Assembly: GCF_007829875.1 (NCBI RefSeq)
Contig: NZ_VIWV01000001.1
Location: 1,550,001 to 1,614,000 of the forward strand
DNA from: Streptomyces capillispiralis
Lineage (GTDB): Bacteria; Actinomycetota; Actinomycetes; Streptomycetales; Streptomycetaceae
Direction: 5' to 3'
DNA length: 64,000 nucleotides
In this document: in pieces, positions 25,478 to 33,397 of the stretch
Layout of the letters: each line of letters begins with the position of its first letter
Numbering within the stretch: the first letter of the stretch is position 1
Notes under the pieces: generated by a model
The model's database searches: none
Told to the model about the DNA's origin: nothing
The model's input: only the letters and a program-made list of their open reading frames with translations
Program-made: the position numbers and the translations under genes

Positions 25478-26782
25478 GTGGCACTCTCGCCGATGGACGT
25501 GACGCAGCTCGCCGGCGTCGACACGACGCGTGCGGCCCGGGTGCTCGACGAGGTCCGCTCCGCGGCGCTGTCCGGGCAGCGCGCGCCCGTGGCTCCGCGC
25601 CCGGTGATCGGGCAGTCCTGGGAGCGGATGCTGCGCAGCGGCGTCGATCCCGACCGCGACGTCCGCAGCGGGCTGCTCTCCCGTGAGGAGGTGCAGCGGC
25701 GCCGGGAGTCCTCGACGCTGCGGCATGTGCTGCCGGTGCTGCGGGAGGGGCTGCTGTCGGTCGCGGACGTCGCCCACCACATCATGGTGGTGGCCGACGA
25801 GGAGGGCCGGGTGCTGTGGCGGGAGGGCAGCACGCCGGTGCTGCGCAAGGCCGACGGTCTGGGGTTCGAGGTCGGCGCGGACTGGCGCGAGGACGTCGTC
25901 GGCACCAACGGGGTGGGCACGGTGGCGGTGACGGGGCGTCCGGTGCAGGTCTTCGCCGCCGAGCACTTCGTGCGCTCGCACGCCACCTGGACGTGTGCCG
26001 GGGCGCCGATCAGGGACCCCCGGGACGGGCGGCTGATCGGCGTGGTGGACGTGAGCGGGCCGCTGGAGACGATGCACCCGGCCACGCTGGCGTGGGTCGA
26101 CTCGGTGGCCAAGCTCGCCGAGGCGCGGCTGCGGGAGCGGCACGTGCGGTCGCTGGAGCGGCTGCGCGCGGTGGCCGCGCCGGTGCTGGCCCGGATCGAC
26201 GGGCGGGCGCTGGTGGTGGACCGGCACGGGTGGACGGCGGCGGTGACGGGCATGCCGTACACCGGGCGGCTGGCGCTGCCCGCGTCGGTGTCGGCGGGGA
26301 TGCGGTGGCTGCCGGCGCTGGGGCGGTGCTCGCTGGAGCCGCTGGCCGGGGGCTGGCTGGTGCGGGCGGCGGACGAGCCGGTGGCGCGCGGGGCGACCCG
26401 GGTGGTGCTGGACCTGCGGGTGCCGCGCCGCCGGTCGCTGGCGGTGTCCGGCGGGGCGGGCTCGTGGACGCGGGAACTGAGCCCGCGGCACGCCGAGTTG
26501 CTGTACCTGCTGGCGGTCCACCGCGCCGGCCGCAGCGCGGCCGCGCTCGCCCGGGACGTCTTCGGCGACCCGGCCCGTACGGTGACGGTGCGCGCGGAGA
26601 TGTCGCGGGTGCGGCGCTACTTGGGCACCCTCCTGGACCACCGCCCCTACCGCTTCACGGAGACCGCCGAGGTGGAGATCCTCCTCCCGGACGACCCCCG
26701 TCACCTCTTCCCGCACCCGGTGCCCCCGGCGCCGGACCACCGGCCCGGACCGGGGCCCGCGGGGCGGTCCGCGGACGGGTGA
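25478..26782 (+). CDS. GAF-domain transcriptional regulator (AcoR-like sensor without AAA+ domain)
   Basis: 434 residues from GTG 25478, with GGGAGG just upstream. The N-terminal part resembles the sensor of AcoR-type activators: SWERMLRSGVDPD, then a GAF domain with EDVVGTNGVGTVAVTGRPVQVF, CAGAPIRDPRDGRLIGVVDVSGP. The sigma-54 AAA+ domain is absent. The C-terminal about 80 residues contain ELSPRHAELLYLLAVHRAGRSAAALARDVFGDPARTVTVRAEMSRVRRYLGT, a winged-helix-like DNA-binding domain. Regulators of this type in Streptomyces often sit near aldehyde dehydrogenase genes, but none is adjacent here. Confidence 0.82.
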   Translation: MALSPMDVTQLAGVDTTRAARVLDEVRSAALSGQRAPVAPRPVIGQSWERMLRSGVDPDRDVRSGLLSREEVQRRRESSTLRHVLPVLREGLLSVADVAHHIMVVADEEGRVLWREGSTPVLRKADGLGFEVGADWREDVVGTNGVGTVAVTGRPVQVFAAEHFVRSHATWTCAGAPIRDPRDGRLIGVVDVSGPLETMHPATLAWVDSVAKLAEARLRERHVRSLERLRAVAAPVLARIDGRALVVDRHGWTAAVTGMPYTGRLALPASVSAGMRWLPALGRCSLEPLAGGWLVRAADEPVARGATRVVLDLRVPRRRSLAVSGGAGSWTRELSPRHAELLYLLAVHRAGRSAAALARDVFGDPARTVTVRAEMSRVRRYLGTLLDHRPYRFTETAEVEILLPDDPRHLFPHPVPPAPDHRPGPGPAGRSADG

Positions 26783-26983
26783 GGGGGCGCCCCGTCAAGG
26801 CCGCCGGGGGTCGTACAGGCGTGCCCGGGGCCCCGCTCAAGAGGCGGTCCTTCCGCATAGTTGCAGGGTCTTCACCTCCCGCGGCGGTCCGCTGTCGTAG
26901 CATCCCGGTACGGGCCACCCCTTCTGCTCCACGGTCAACCCACGGATCACCGGACGCAGTTGGCCCGCCCCGGGAGGACGGTT

Positions 26984-28270
26984 ATGAAGCATCGCGGCAG
27001 ACACCGCCGGCGCAGGCGGGGCAGGGCGTTGCGGGCGGCGCTGGCCGGGACCGCCCTCGCCCTGACCGCGGCCGCCACCATGATCAGTGCCTCGCAGGCC
27101 ACGGACGCCGACGACCCCGGGGCGCTGAAGCCGCTGACCGCCTCCTCCGAGACCACGCCGCTGCGGCTGGCCGAGCACGGCGTCCCGCGCGACGCGCTCG
27201 ACCGGCTCTCCGAGGGGATGGGCCGGCCCGTGGGCGTCTCCGACGTGCTCGCCGACCCGGACGGCGCGCTGCGCGACGCGCGGGACTGCACGGCGGACGA
27301 CCGCCGTGCGCTGCCGGTCGAGCCGGCCGCGACGCGGGCGTACTGCTGGCCGGCCGCCGACACCGAGGGCTGGCAGCCCGGCGCGGTGACCACCTCGGGG
27401 GACGCGGACGACGACGGCCACTGGGGCGAGCACCGGGTGATCCTCTCCGGCTGGAGCACGGCGGGCACGACGGCCGGGGGCACCCTCGCCCGCGTCGCCT
27501 TCGTCGACGCCGGTGACCCGGACCGCCCCCGCTACACCTGGGCCCTGTTGACCGTTCCGGTGGCCGAGGGCCGCGACTACCGCGGGCTCGGCTCCACCGT
27601 GTCCGGCATGGTCTGGTACCAGGACAAGCTGCTGGTCACCGCCGGCCGGGGCGAGACCGGGGCGCTGTACGTGTACGACGTGGACCGGCTCCAGCGGACC
27701 ACCGTGAACGGCACGTCCGTCGGCCGGGTGCCCGGCGGCTGGTCGGCCGCGGGAGCGCGGTACGTCCTGCCGGCCGTCGCCTCCTACCGGGCGAACGGGG
27801 CCGGCGCTCCCCTGCCGGGCGGTATCTCCCTGGACCGCAGCACGGCGCCGGACAGCCTGGTCGCCCACGAGGAGACACCCGCCGACGAGGACGGACCCAC
27901 CCGGCTGTGGCGGTACGCGTTCGCCACCGACCCGGAGCGCGCGGGCCTGCTGGAGACCGACCCGGTCGCCCACGCGCACGCGATCGCGGCGTACGAGACC
28001 GAACTGACCGGGGTGCGCGGTGTGCTGTCGTACCGGTCGGGCTGGTACCTGGGCCGGACGGCCGGGGCGCGGGACGAGCGGGGCACGCTGTGGCGGCAGG
28101 ACGCGGACGGGGCCCGTCCCACCCGCTGTGGGGCGGACGAGACGCACCGCTGCTGGAGCGGACCGACGGCCTCCCTCTCCTACTGGCAGGAGACCGGTGA
28201 CCTCTGGTCGCAGTCCGGCCGCGTGCTGTTCGCCCTGCCCCTGGCCTCGGTCGACCGGTCGCTCGACTAG
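26984..28270 (+). CDS. Secreted protein of unknown function
   Basis: 428 residues from ATG 26984, preceded by GGGAGG. A strongly basic N-terminus (MKHRGRHRRRRRGRALRA) and a hydrophobic segment ending near ISASQA form a long signal peptide. The mature domain starts with an acidic linker and contains two Cys pairs (RDCTADD ... RAYCW, and TRCGADETHRCW), suggesting disulfides outside the cell. WYQDKLLVTAGRGETGALYVYDVDRL and similar segments look like beta-propeller blades. No enzymatic motif was recognised. Homologues are common in streptomycetes as hypothetical secreted proteins. Confidence 0.75.
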   Translation: MKHRGRHRRRRRGRALRAALAGTALALTAAATMISASQATDADDPGALKPLTASSETTPLRLAEHGVPRDALDRLSEGMGRPVGVSDVLADPDGALRDARDCTADDRRALPVEPAATRAYCWPAADTEGWQPGAVTTSGDADDDGHWGEHRVILSGWSTAGTTAGGTLARVAFVDAGDPDRPRYTWALLTVPVAEGRDYRGLGSTVSGMVWYQDKLLVTAGRGETGALYVYDVDRLQRTTVNGTSVGRVPGGWSAAGARYVLPAVASYRANGAGAPLPGGISLDRSTAPDSLVAHEETPADEDGPTRLWRYAFATDPERAGLLETDPVAHAHAIAAYETELTGVRGVLSYRSGWYLGRTAGARDERGTLWRQDADGARPTRCGADETHRCWSGPTASLSYWQETGDLWSQSGRVLFALPLASVDRSLD

Positions 28271-28354
28271 GACCCGCTCGCTCCAGGGCTTCGATCCCGC
28301 TGGTGCCGATCAGGCGTTCGACAGATGCTCGTGCCGGATGCTTCCCTTTCGGGC

Positions 28355-28927
28355 ATGACGACCATCCCCGTGACCACCTGGTCCCTGGAGCAGACCGCGC
28401 CCACCGACCTCCTCGCGGCCGCCGTGCCCGAGGGGGACGTGCGGATCGTCCGCTCCGCGGTGCCCTCGCCCGAGTTCAGCCGCTTCCTGTACGCCTCGGT
28501 CGGCGGTGACATCCGCTGGACCGACCGGCTGGACTGGACGTACGCGCGGTGGCTGGCGCACCTGGACCGGCCGGGCGTGGAGACCTGGGTCGCGTACGAC
28601 CGCGGGACACCCGCCGGGTACGTGGAGCTGGAGGCGCAGGACGGCGGCGCCGTGGAGATCGTCTACTTCGGGCTGCTGCCCGCCTTCCGGGGGCGGCGGA
28701 TCGGCGGTCACCTGCTGTCGTACGGCGCGGCGCGCGCCTGGGACCTGGCGGAGCGGTGGCCGGGACGGAAGCCGACCACGCGGGTGTGGCTGCACACCTG
28801 CAGCAAGGACGGCGACCACGCCCTGGACAACTACCGGCGCCGGGGCTTCACCGTGTTCGACACCAAGGTCGAGGAGGAGCCCGAGGTGGCGACGCCGGGC
28901 CCGTGGCCGGGCGCCTACCCCGCCTGA
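28355..28927 (+). CDS. GNAT N-acetyltransferase
   Basis: 190 residues from ATG 28355 (MTTIPVTTWSLEQ). GNAT features: VAYDRGTPAGYVELEAQDGGAVEIVYFGLLPAFRGRRIGGHLLSYGAARAWDL, where RGRRIGGHL is the acetyl-CoA loop, and WLHTCSKDGDHALDNYRRRGFTVFDT at the C-terminal motif B. The acceptor is unknown. It is followed by a perfect 15-bp hairpin before the sulfur operon. Confidence 0.88.
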   Translation: MTTIPVTTWSLEQTAPTDLLAAAVPEGDVRIVRSAVPSPEFSRFLYASVGGDIRWTDRLDWTYARWLAHLDRPGVETWVAYDRGTPAGYVELEAQDGGAVEIVYFGLLPAFRGRRIGGHLLSYGAARAWDLAERWPGRKPTTRVWLHTCSKDGDHALDNYRRRGFTVFDTKVEEEPEVATPGPWPGAYPA

Positions 28928-28965
28928 CCAGCGCGGACAAGACCGCCCGCGACGCTTGTGACCAA

Positions 28966-29002
28966 GGACACCCTTGTCTCTGCATTCGAGACAAGGGTGT
29001 CC
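28966..29002 (+). terminator. Perfect 15-bp hairpin before the sulfur operon
   Basis: GGACACCCTTGTCTC (28966-28980) pairs exactly with GAGACAAGGGTGTCC (28988-29002) around a 7-nt loop, followed by GAATTTTGG. It most likely ends the GNAT transcript, and being symmetric it could stop transcription from either side. It lies in the 380-bp gap between the GNAT and sulfite reductase genes. Confidence 0.75.
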
Positions 29003-29017
29003 GAATTTTGGACGAAG

Positions 29018-29032
29018 CTGGACTGTGTCCAG
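29018..29032. promoter_or_regulatory. Palindrome in the sulfur operon promoter region
   Basis: CTGGACTGTGTCCAG is a perfect 6+3+6 palindrome 23 bp upstream of the leader-peptide start, in a stretch with further GGAC/GTCC half-sites (29001-29014). A possible -35 TTGGAC (29009-29014) lies just before it. This is a candidate operator for a sulfur-responsive repressor; no regulator gene is adjacent. Confidence 0.4.
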
Positions 29033-29054
29033 ATCGCCATGACACGCTTCCGTC

Positions 29055-29138
29055 ATGCCTGGAACTGGAATCGCCTTGGTGAGTCGGCGGCACGTCGACC
29101 TCGGCCGCATGTCCAGCGCCATCTGTCCGGCGCGCTGA
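29055..29138 (+). CDS. Putative HVDL-type leader peptide of the sulfur operon
   Basis: A 27-residue ORF ending RRHVDLGRMSSAICPAR. The core R-x-HVDLxRxxSAxC matches the short peptides often annotated as putative leader peptides ahead of actinobacterial sulfur-assimilation genes; this link is from memory of the family. The Cys codon near the end would let the ribosome sense cysteine supply. The ATG at 29055 lacks a good ribosome-binding site, and a GTG at 29079 (VSRRHVDL) is the alternative start. The peptide ends 169 bp before the sulfite reductase start. Confidence 0.65.
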   Translation: MPGTGIALVSRRHVDLGRMSSAICPAR

Positions 29139-29307
29139 GAGCACCCAGCAGCGCCCGACATCTCCTCTTCACCCCCTTCTCCGCGCAATGACGCGCGAGT
29201 CTGCACGTGCGCCCGTATGCGCAGGTCAGAGCATCCCGCCCGCCGCAACGCATCGACGGCACCACCTGCCGACCCCATCCGTCGCTGTCCCGAAGGACGT
29301 AATCGCC

Positions 29308-31005
29308 ATGGCCGCCACCCCGCAGAAGCCTGACGCCGCGACTCCCCGCCGCAAGGTGAGCCGTCACCGCGGCGAGGGCCAGTGGGCCGCGGGTCACTTC
29401 ACCCCGCTCAACGGCAACGAACAGTTCAAGAAGGACGACGACGGTCTCAATGTGCGGACACGCATTGAGACGATCTACTCCAAGCGCGGGTTCGACTCGA
29501 TCGACCCCAACGACCTGCGCGGGCGGATGCGCTGGTGGGGCCTCTACACCCAGCGCAAGCCCGGGATCGACGGCGGCAAGACCGCGATCCTGGAGCCGGA
29601 GGAGCTGGACGACGAGTACTTCATGCTGCGGGTGCGCATCGACGGCGGTGCGCTGACCACCGCTCAGCTGCGCGTCGTCGGTGAGATCTCGCAGGAGTTC
29701 GCGCGCGGCACCGCCGACATCACCGACCGGCAGAACGTGCAGTACCACTGGATCCGCATCGAGGACGTGCCCGCGATCTGGGACCGCCTGGAGGCCGTCG
29801 GCCTGTCCACGGTCACCGCCTGCGGCGACACCCCCCGCGTGATGATCGGCTCCCCCGTCGCCGGCATCGCCGAGGACGAGATCATCGACGGCACCCCGGC
29901 GCTGGAGGAGATCAAGCGGCGCGTCCTGGGCAACAAGGCGTACTCGAACCTCCCCCGCAAGTTCAAGACGGCCATCTCCGGCTCGCCCGTCCTCGACGTG
30001 GTGCACGAGATCAACGACGTCGCGTTCGTCGGCGTCCGCCACCCCGAGTACGGGCCGGGCTTCGACCTGTGGGTCGGCGGCGGTCTGTCCACCAACCCCA
30101 AGCTGGGTGTGCGGCTGGGCACCTGGGTGCCCGAGGAGGACGTCCCCGACGTCTACGAGGGCGTCCTGTCGATCTTCCGCGACTACGGCTACCGCCGGCT
30201 GCGCAACCGGGCCCGTCTGAAGTTCCTGGTCGCCGACTGGGGCGCGGAGAAGTTCCGCCAGGTGCTGGAGGACGAGTACCTGGGGCGCAGGCTGACCGAC
30301 GGGCCCGCGCCCGAGCAGCCGGTGCAGCGGTGGCGCGACCACATCGGCGTGCACCGCCAGAAGGACGGCCGCTTCTACGTCGGTTTCGCCCCGCGCGTCG
30401 GACGGGTCGACGGCACCACCCTCACCAAGATCGCGGATGTCGCGGAGGCACACGGCTCGGGCCGGGTCCGCACCACCGTGGAACAGAAGATGATCATCCT
30501 CGACGTGGCGGAGGACCGGGTCGACTCGCTCGTGGAGTCCCTGGAGGCGCTGGACCTCAGCGCCAGGCCCTCCCCCTTCCGGCGCGGCACCATGGCCTGC
30601 ACCGGCATCGAGTTCTGCAAGCTCGCCATCGTCGAGACCAAGGCGCGCGGCGCCTCGCTGATCGACGAACTCGAGCGCCGCATCCCGGACTTCGACGAGC
30701 CGCTCACCATCAACCTCAACGGCTGCCCCAACGCCTGCGCCCGCATCCAGGTGGCGGACATCGGTCTCAAGGGCCAGCTGATGCTCAACGACCGGGGCGA
30801 GCAGGTCGAGGGCTACCAGGTGCACCTCGGCGGCGCGCTCGGCCTCCAGGCGGGCTTCGGCCGCAAGGTGCGCGGTCTGAAGGTCACCGCCGACGAACTG
30901 CCCGACTACATCGAGCGGGTCCTCAAGCGCTTCGAGGCCGAGCGCGAGGACGGCGAGCGGTTCGCGGCCTGGGTCGGCCGCGCGTCGGAGGAGGCCCTGT
31001 CGTGA
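29308..31005 (+). CDS. Ferredoxin-type nitrite/sulfite reductase (assimilatory sulfite reductase)
   Basis: 565 residues from ATG 29308, with GAAGGA upstream. The two-fold NIR_SIR ferredoxin-like and siroheme domains are present. The [4Fe-4S]-siroheme ligands are GTMACTGIEFCKLA (C-x5-C) and NLNGCPNACARIQ (C-x3-C). FARGTADITDRQNVQYHWI and HRQKDGRFYVGF are also family-typical. The enzyme reduces sulfite to sulfide with six electrons from ferredoxin. As the first large gene of an operon with cysH, cysC, cysD, cysN and a siroheme-type chelatase, it is a sulfite rather than a nitrite reductase. GTCC-CGAA-GGAC just before the start could fold over the ribosome-binding site. Confidence 0.93.
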   Translation: MAATPQKPDAATPRRKVSRHRGEGQWAAGHFTPLNGNEQFKKDDDGLNVRTRIETIYSKRGFDSIDPNDLRGRMRWWGLYTQRKPGIDGGKTAILEPEELDDEYFMLRVRIDGGALTTAQLRVVGEISQEFARGTADITDRQNVQYHWIRIEDVPAIWDRLEAVGLSTVTACGDTPRVMIGSPVAGIAEDEIIDGTPALEEIKRRVLGNKAYSNLPRKFKTAISGSPVLDVVHEINDVAFVGVRHPEYGPGFDLWVGGGLSTNPKLGVRLGTWVPEEDVPDVYEGVLSIFRDYGYRRLRNRARLKFLVADWGAEKFRQVLEDEYLGRRLTDGPAPEQPVQRWRDHIGVHRQKDGRFYVGFAPRVGRVDGTTLTKIADVAEAHGSGRVRTTVEQKMIILDVAEDRVDSLVESLEALDLSARPSPFRRGTMACTGIEFCKLAIVETKARGASLIDELERRIPDFDEPLTINLNGCPNACARIQVADIGLKGQLMLNDRGEQVEGYQVHLGGALGLQAGFGRKVRGLKVTADELPDYIERVLKRFEAEREDGERFAAWVGRASEEALS

Positions 31006-31181
31006 GCGAGCGCGCGGCACCTTTCCACTGCCCCTACTGCGGCGACGAGGACCTGCGCCCCGGGGAACAGGGCCACGGCGCCTGGGAATGCGGCGCGTGC
31101 AACCGGGCCTTTCAGCTGAAGTTCCTCGGGCTGCTCGCCCGGGGACCGGAGCGATCCGACACGGGAGGGGACCGGACATGA
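31002..31181 (+). CDS. Small zinc-ribbon protein in the cys operon
   Basis: 59 residues from a GTG that overlaps the sulfite reductase stop; its own stop overlaps the cysH start (both ATGA/GTGA-type overlaps), so it is translated as part of the operon. Two Cys pairs, FHCPYCGDED and WECGACNRAF, are spaced as in a rubredoxin-like zinc ribbon or iron site. No known enzyme is this short. It could be a metal-binding accessory factor or an electron carrier for sulfite or APS reductase. It was not recognised as a named family. Confidence 0.75.
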   Translation: MSERAAPFHCPYCGDEDLRPGEQGHGAWECGACNRAFQLKFLGLLARGPERSDTGGDRT

Positions 31182-31888
31182 CGGCTGTTCAGGAAGACCT
31201 CGGCACCGGCGACTTGAAGGCGCTGGCCGAGCGGGCGGGCCGCGACCTGGAGGACGCCTCCGCGCTGGAGATCCTCCGGTGGGCCGCCGAGACCTTCGGC
31301 GACCGCTTCTGCGTGACCTCCTCGATGGAGGACGCGGTGGTCGCCCACCTCGCCTCGCGCGCACTGCCCGGCGTCGACGTGGTGTTCCTCGACACCGGCT
31401 ACCACTTCCCGGAGACCATCGGCACCCGGGACGCGGTGGAGGCCGTGATGGACGTGAACGTCATCACGCTGACCCCGCGGCAGACGGTCGCCGAGCAGGA
31501 CGCGGAGTACGGCCCGAAACTGCACGACCGCGACCCCGACCTGTGCTGCGCCCTGCGCAAGGTGCGGCCGCTGGAGGAAGGTCTGAAGGGCTATCTGGCC
31601 TGGGCGACCGGCCTGCGCCGCGACGAGTCCCCGACCCGGGCGAACACCCCGGTCGTCGGCTGGGACGAGAAGCGGCGCAAGGTGAAGATCTCCCCCATCG
31701 CGAAGTGGTCACAGGAAGACGTGCAAGCGTACGTCGACGAGCACGGCGTCCTCACGAACCCGCTGCTGACGGACGGCTATGCCTCCGTGGGCTGCGCGCC
31801 CTGCACCCGCCGGGTGCTGGAGGGCGAGGACGCCCGCGCCGGCCGCTGGGCGGGCCGTTCCAAGACCGAGTGCGGACTGCACGGCTGA
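31178..31888 (+). CDS. cysH: Assimilatory APS/PAPS reductase, Fe-S type
   Basis: 236 residues of the CysH/PAPS reductase fold: FCVTSSMEDAVVAHLAS (PP-loop), FLDTGYHFPETIGTRDAV, and the C-terminal KTECGLHG, whose Cys forms the thiosulfonate intermediate. The pairs in LCCALRKVRPL and GCAPCTRRV are the four Cys ligands of a [4Fe-4S] cluster, which mark reductases that accept adenylyl sulfate (APS). It converts APS (or PAPS) to sulfite for the reductase upstream. Its start overlaps the zinc-ribbon gene. Confidence 0.92.
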   Translation: MTAVQEDLGTGDLKALAERAGRDLEDASALEILRWAAETFGDRFCVTSSMEDAVVAHLASRALPGVDVVFLDTGYHFPETIGTRDAVEAVMDVNVITLTPRQTVAEQDAEYGPKLHDRDPDLCCALRKVRPLEEGLKGYLAWATGLRRDESPTRANTPVVGWDEKRRKVKISPIAKWSQEDVQAYVDEHGVLTNPLLTDGYASVGCAPCTRRVLEGEDARAGRWAGRSKTECGLHG

Positions 31889-31923
31889 CCATGACCGCGC
31901 CTTCAACGAACCAGGAGACCGAC

Positions 31924-32460
31924 GTGACGACCGGAGCCACCGTCTGGCTCACGGGTCTGCCGAGCGCCGGCAAGACCACCATCGCCCACGAACTCGCGGG
32001 CCGCCTGCGTGAGCGGGGCCGCCGGGTCGAGGTGCTCGACGGCGACGAGATCCGCGAGTTCCTCTCCGCGGGCCTCGGCTTCACCCGCGAGGACCGGCAC
32101 ACCAACGTGCAGCGCATCGGCTTCGTCGCCGAACTGCTCGCCCGCAACGGCGTGACCGCGCTCGTCCCGGTCATCGCCCCGTACGCGGACAGCCGGGACG
32201 CGGTCCGCAAGCGGCACGAGGCGAACGGCACGCCGTACGTCGAGGTGCACGTGGCGACCCCGGTCGATGTGTGCTCCGTACGCGACGTGAAGGGCCTGTA
32301 CGCCAAGCAGGCGGCGGGCGAACTCACCGGGCTCACCGGTGTGGACGACCCGTACGAGGAGCCCGAGACGCCCGATCTGCGGATCGAGTCGCAGCACCAG
32401 ACCGTGCAGGAGTCCGCGGCGTCGGTGTACGCCCTGCTCAGCGAAAGGGGACTGGCATGA
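31924..32460 (+). CDS. cysC: Adenylylsulfate kinase
   Basis: 178 residues from GTG 31924 (VTTGATVWLTGLPSAGKTT), chosen because AGGAGA lies 6 bases upstream; an ATG at 31891 in the same frame would add 11 residues. The P-loop is GLPSAGKTT, with DGDEIREFLSAGLGFTREDRHTNVQRIG and IAPYADSRDAVR, typical of APS kinases. It phosphorylates APS to PAPS. Its stop overlaps the cysD start (ATGA). The operon also encodes an Fe-S (APS-type) CysH, so PAPS may be made for sulfation rather than reduction. Confidence 0.92.
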   Translation: MTTGATVWLTGLPSAGKTTIAHELAGRLRERGRRVEVLDGDEIREFLSAGLGFTREDRHTNVQRIGFVAELLARNGVTALVPVIAPYADSRDAVRKRHEANGTPYVEVHVATPVDVCSVRDVKGLYAKQAAGELTGLTGVDDPYEEPETPDLRIESQHQTVQESAASVYALLSERGLA

Positions 32461-33395
32461 CGACGACCGTCGCGACCGTCGAGGAGGGCACGGACAGCCC
32501 GTACGCCCTCTCCCACCTGGACGCCCTCGAGTCCGAGGCGGTGCACATCATCCGCGAGGTGGCGGGCGAGTTCGAGAAGCCGGTGATCCTGTTCTCCGGC
32601 GGCAAGGACTCCATCCTCATGCTGCACCTGGCGCTGAAGGCGTTCACCCCCGCGCCGGTCCCGTTCTCACTGCTGCACGTCGACACCGGGCACAACTTCC
32701 CCGAGGTCCTCGCCTACCGCGACCGCACGGTCGCCGAGCACGGACTGCGGCTGCACGTCGCCTCCGTGCAGGACTACATCGACCGCGGGGTGCTCAAGGA
32801 GCGTCCGGACGGCACCCGCAACCCGCTGCAGACCGTGCCGCTCACCGAGAAGATCCAGAGCGAGAGGTTCGACGCCGTCTTCGGCGGCGGACGCCGCGAC
32901 GAGGAGAAGGCCCGGGCCAAGGAGCGGGTGTTCTCGCTGCGCGACGAGTTCTCCCAGTGGGACCCGCGCCGCCAGCGCCCCGAGCTGTGGAACCTCTACA
33001 ACGGCCGGCACGCCCCCGGCGAGCACGTCCGCGTGTTCCCGCTGTCCAACTGGACCGAGCTGGACGTGTGGCAGTACATCGCCCGCGAGAACATCGAACT
33101 GCCGGAGATCTACTACGCGCACGAGCGCGAGGTGTTCCAGCGGAACAACATGTGGCTGACCGCCGGTGAGTGGGGCGGCCCGAAGGACGGCGAGACGGTC
33201 GAGAAGCGGCTGGTGCGCTACCGGACCGTGGGCGACATGTCCTGCACCGGCGCGGTGGACTCCGACGCCGACACCATCGAGAAGGTGATCACCGAGATCG
33301 CCGCCTCCCGGCTCACCGAGCGCGGCGCCACGCGCGCCGACGACAAGCTCTCCGAGGCCGCGATGGAAGACCGCAAGCGCGAGGGGTACTTCTAG
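32457..33395 (+). CDS. cysD: Sulfate adenylyltransferase subunit 2
   Basis: 312 residues. The N-type ATP pyrophosphatase loop is VILFSGGKDSILMLHL. Other landmarks are LLHVDTGHNFPEVLAYRD, AVFGGGRRDEEKARAKER and the C-terminal EKVITEIAASRLTERGATRADDK. With CysN it forms ATP sulfurylase, which makes APS from ATP and sulfate, driven by GTP hydrolysis. The start overlaps the cysC stop, and cysN follows 2 bp after its stop. Confidence 0.95.
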   Translation: MTTTVATVEEGTDSPYALSHLDALESEAVHIIREVAGEFEKPVILFSGGKDSILMLHLALKAFTPAPVPFSLLHVDTGHNFPEVLAYRDRTVAEHGLRLHVASVQDYIDRGVLKERPDGTRNPLQTVPLTEKIQSERFDAVFGGGRRDEEKARAKERVFSLRDEFSQWDPRRQRPELWNLYNGRHAPGEHVRVFPLSNWTELDVWQYIARENIELPEIYYAHEREVFQRNNMWLTAGEWGGPKDGETVEKRLVRYRTVGDMSCTGAVDSDADTIEKVITEIAASRLTERGATRADDKLSEAAMEDRKREGYF

Positions 33396-33397
33396 AC

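Noticed and set aside
29183..29218. Short alternating GCGCA/TGCGC stems after the sulfur leader peptide
   Set aside because: Stems are only 5 bp and no T-run follows, so an attenuator cannot be supported; only the leader peptide itself is reported.
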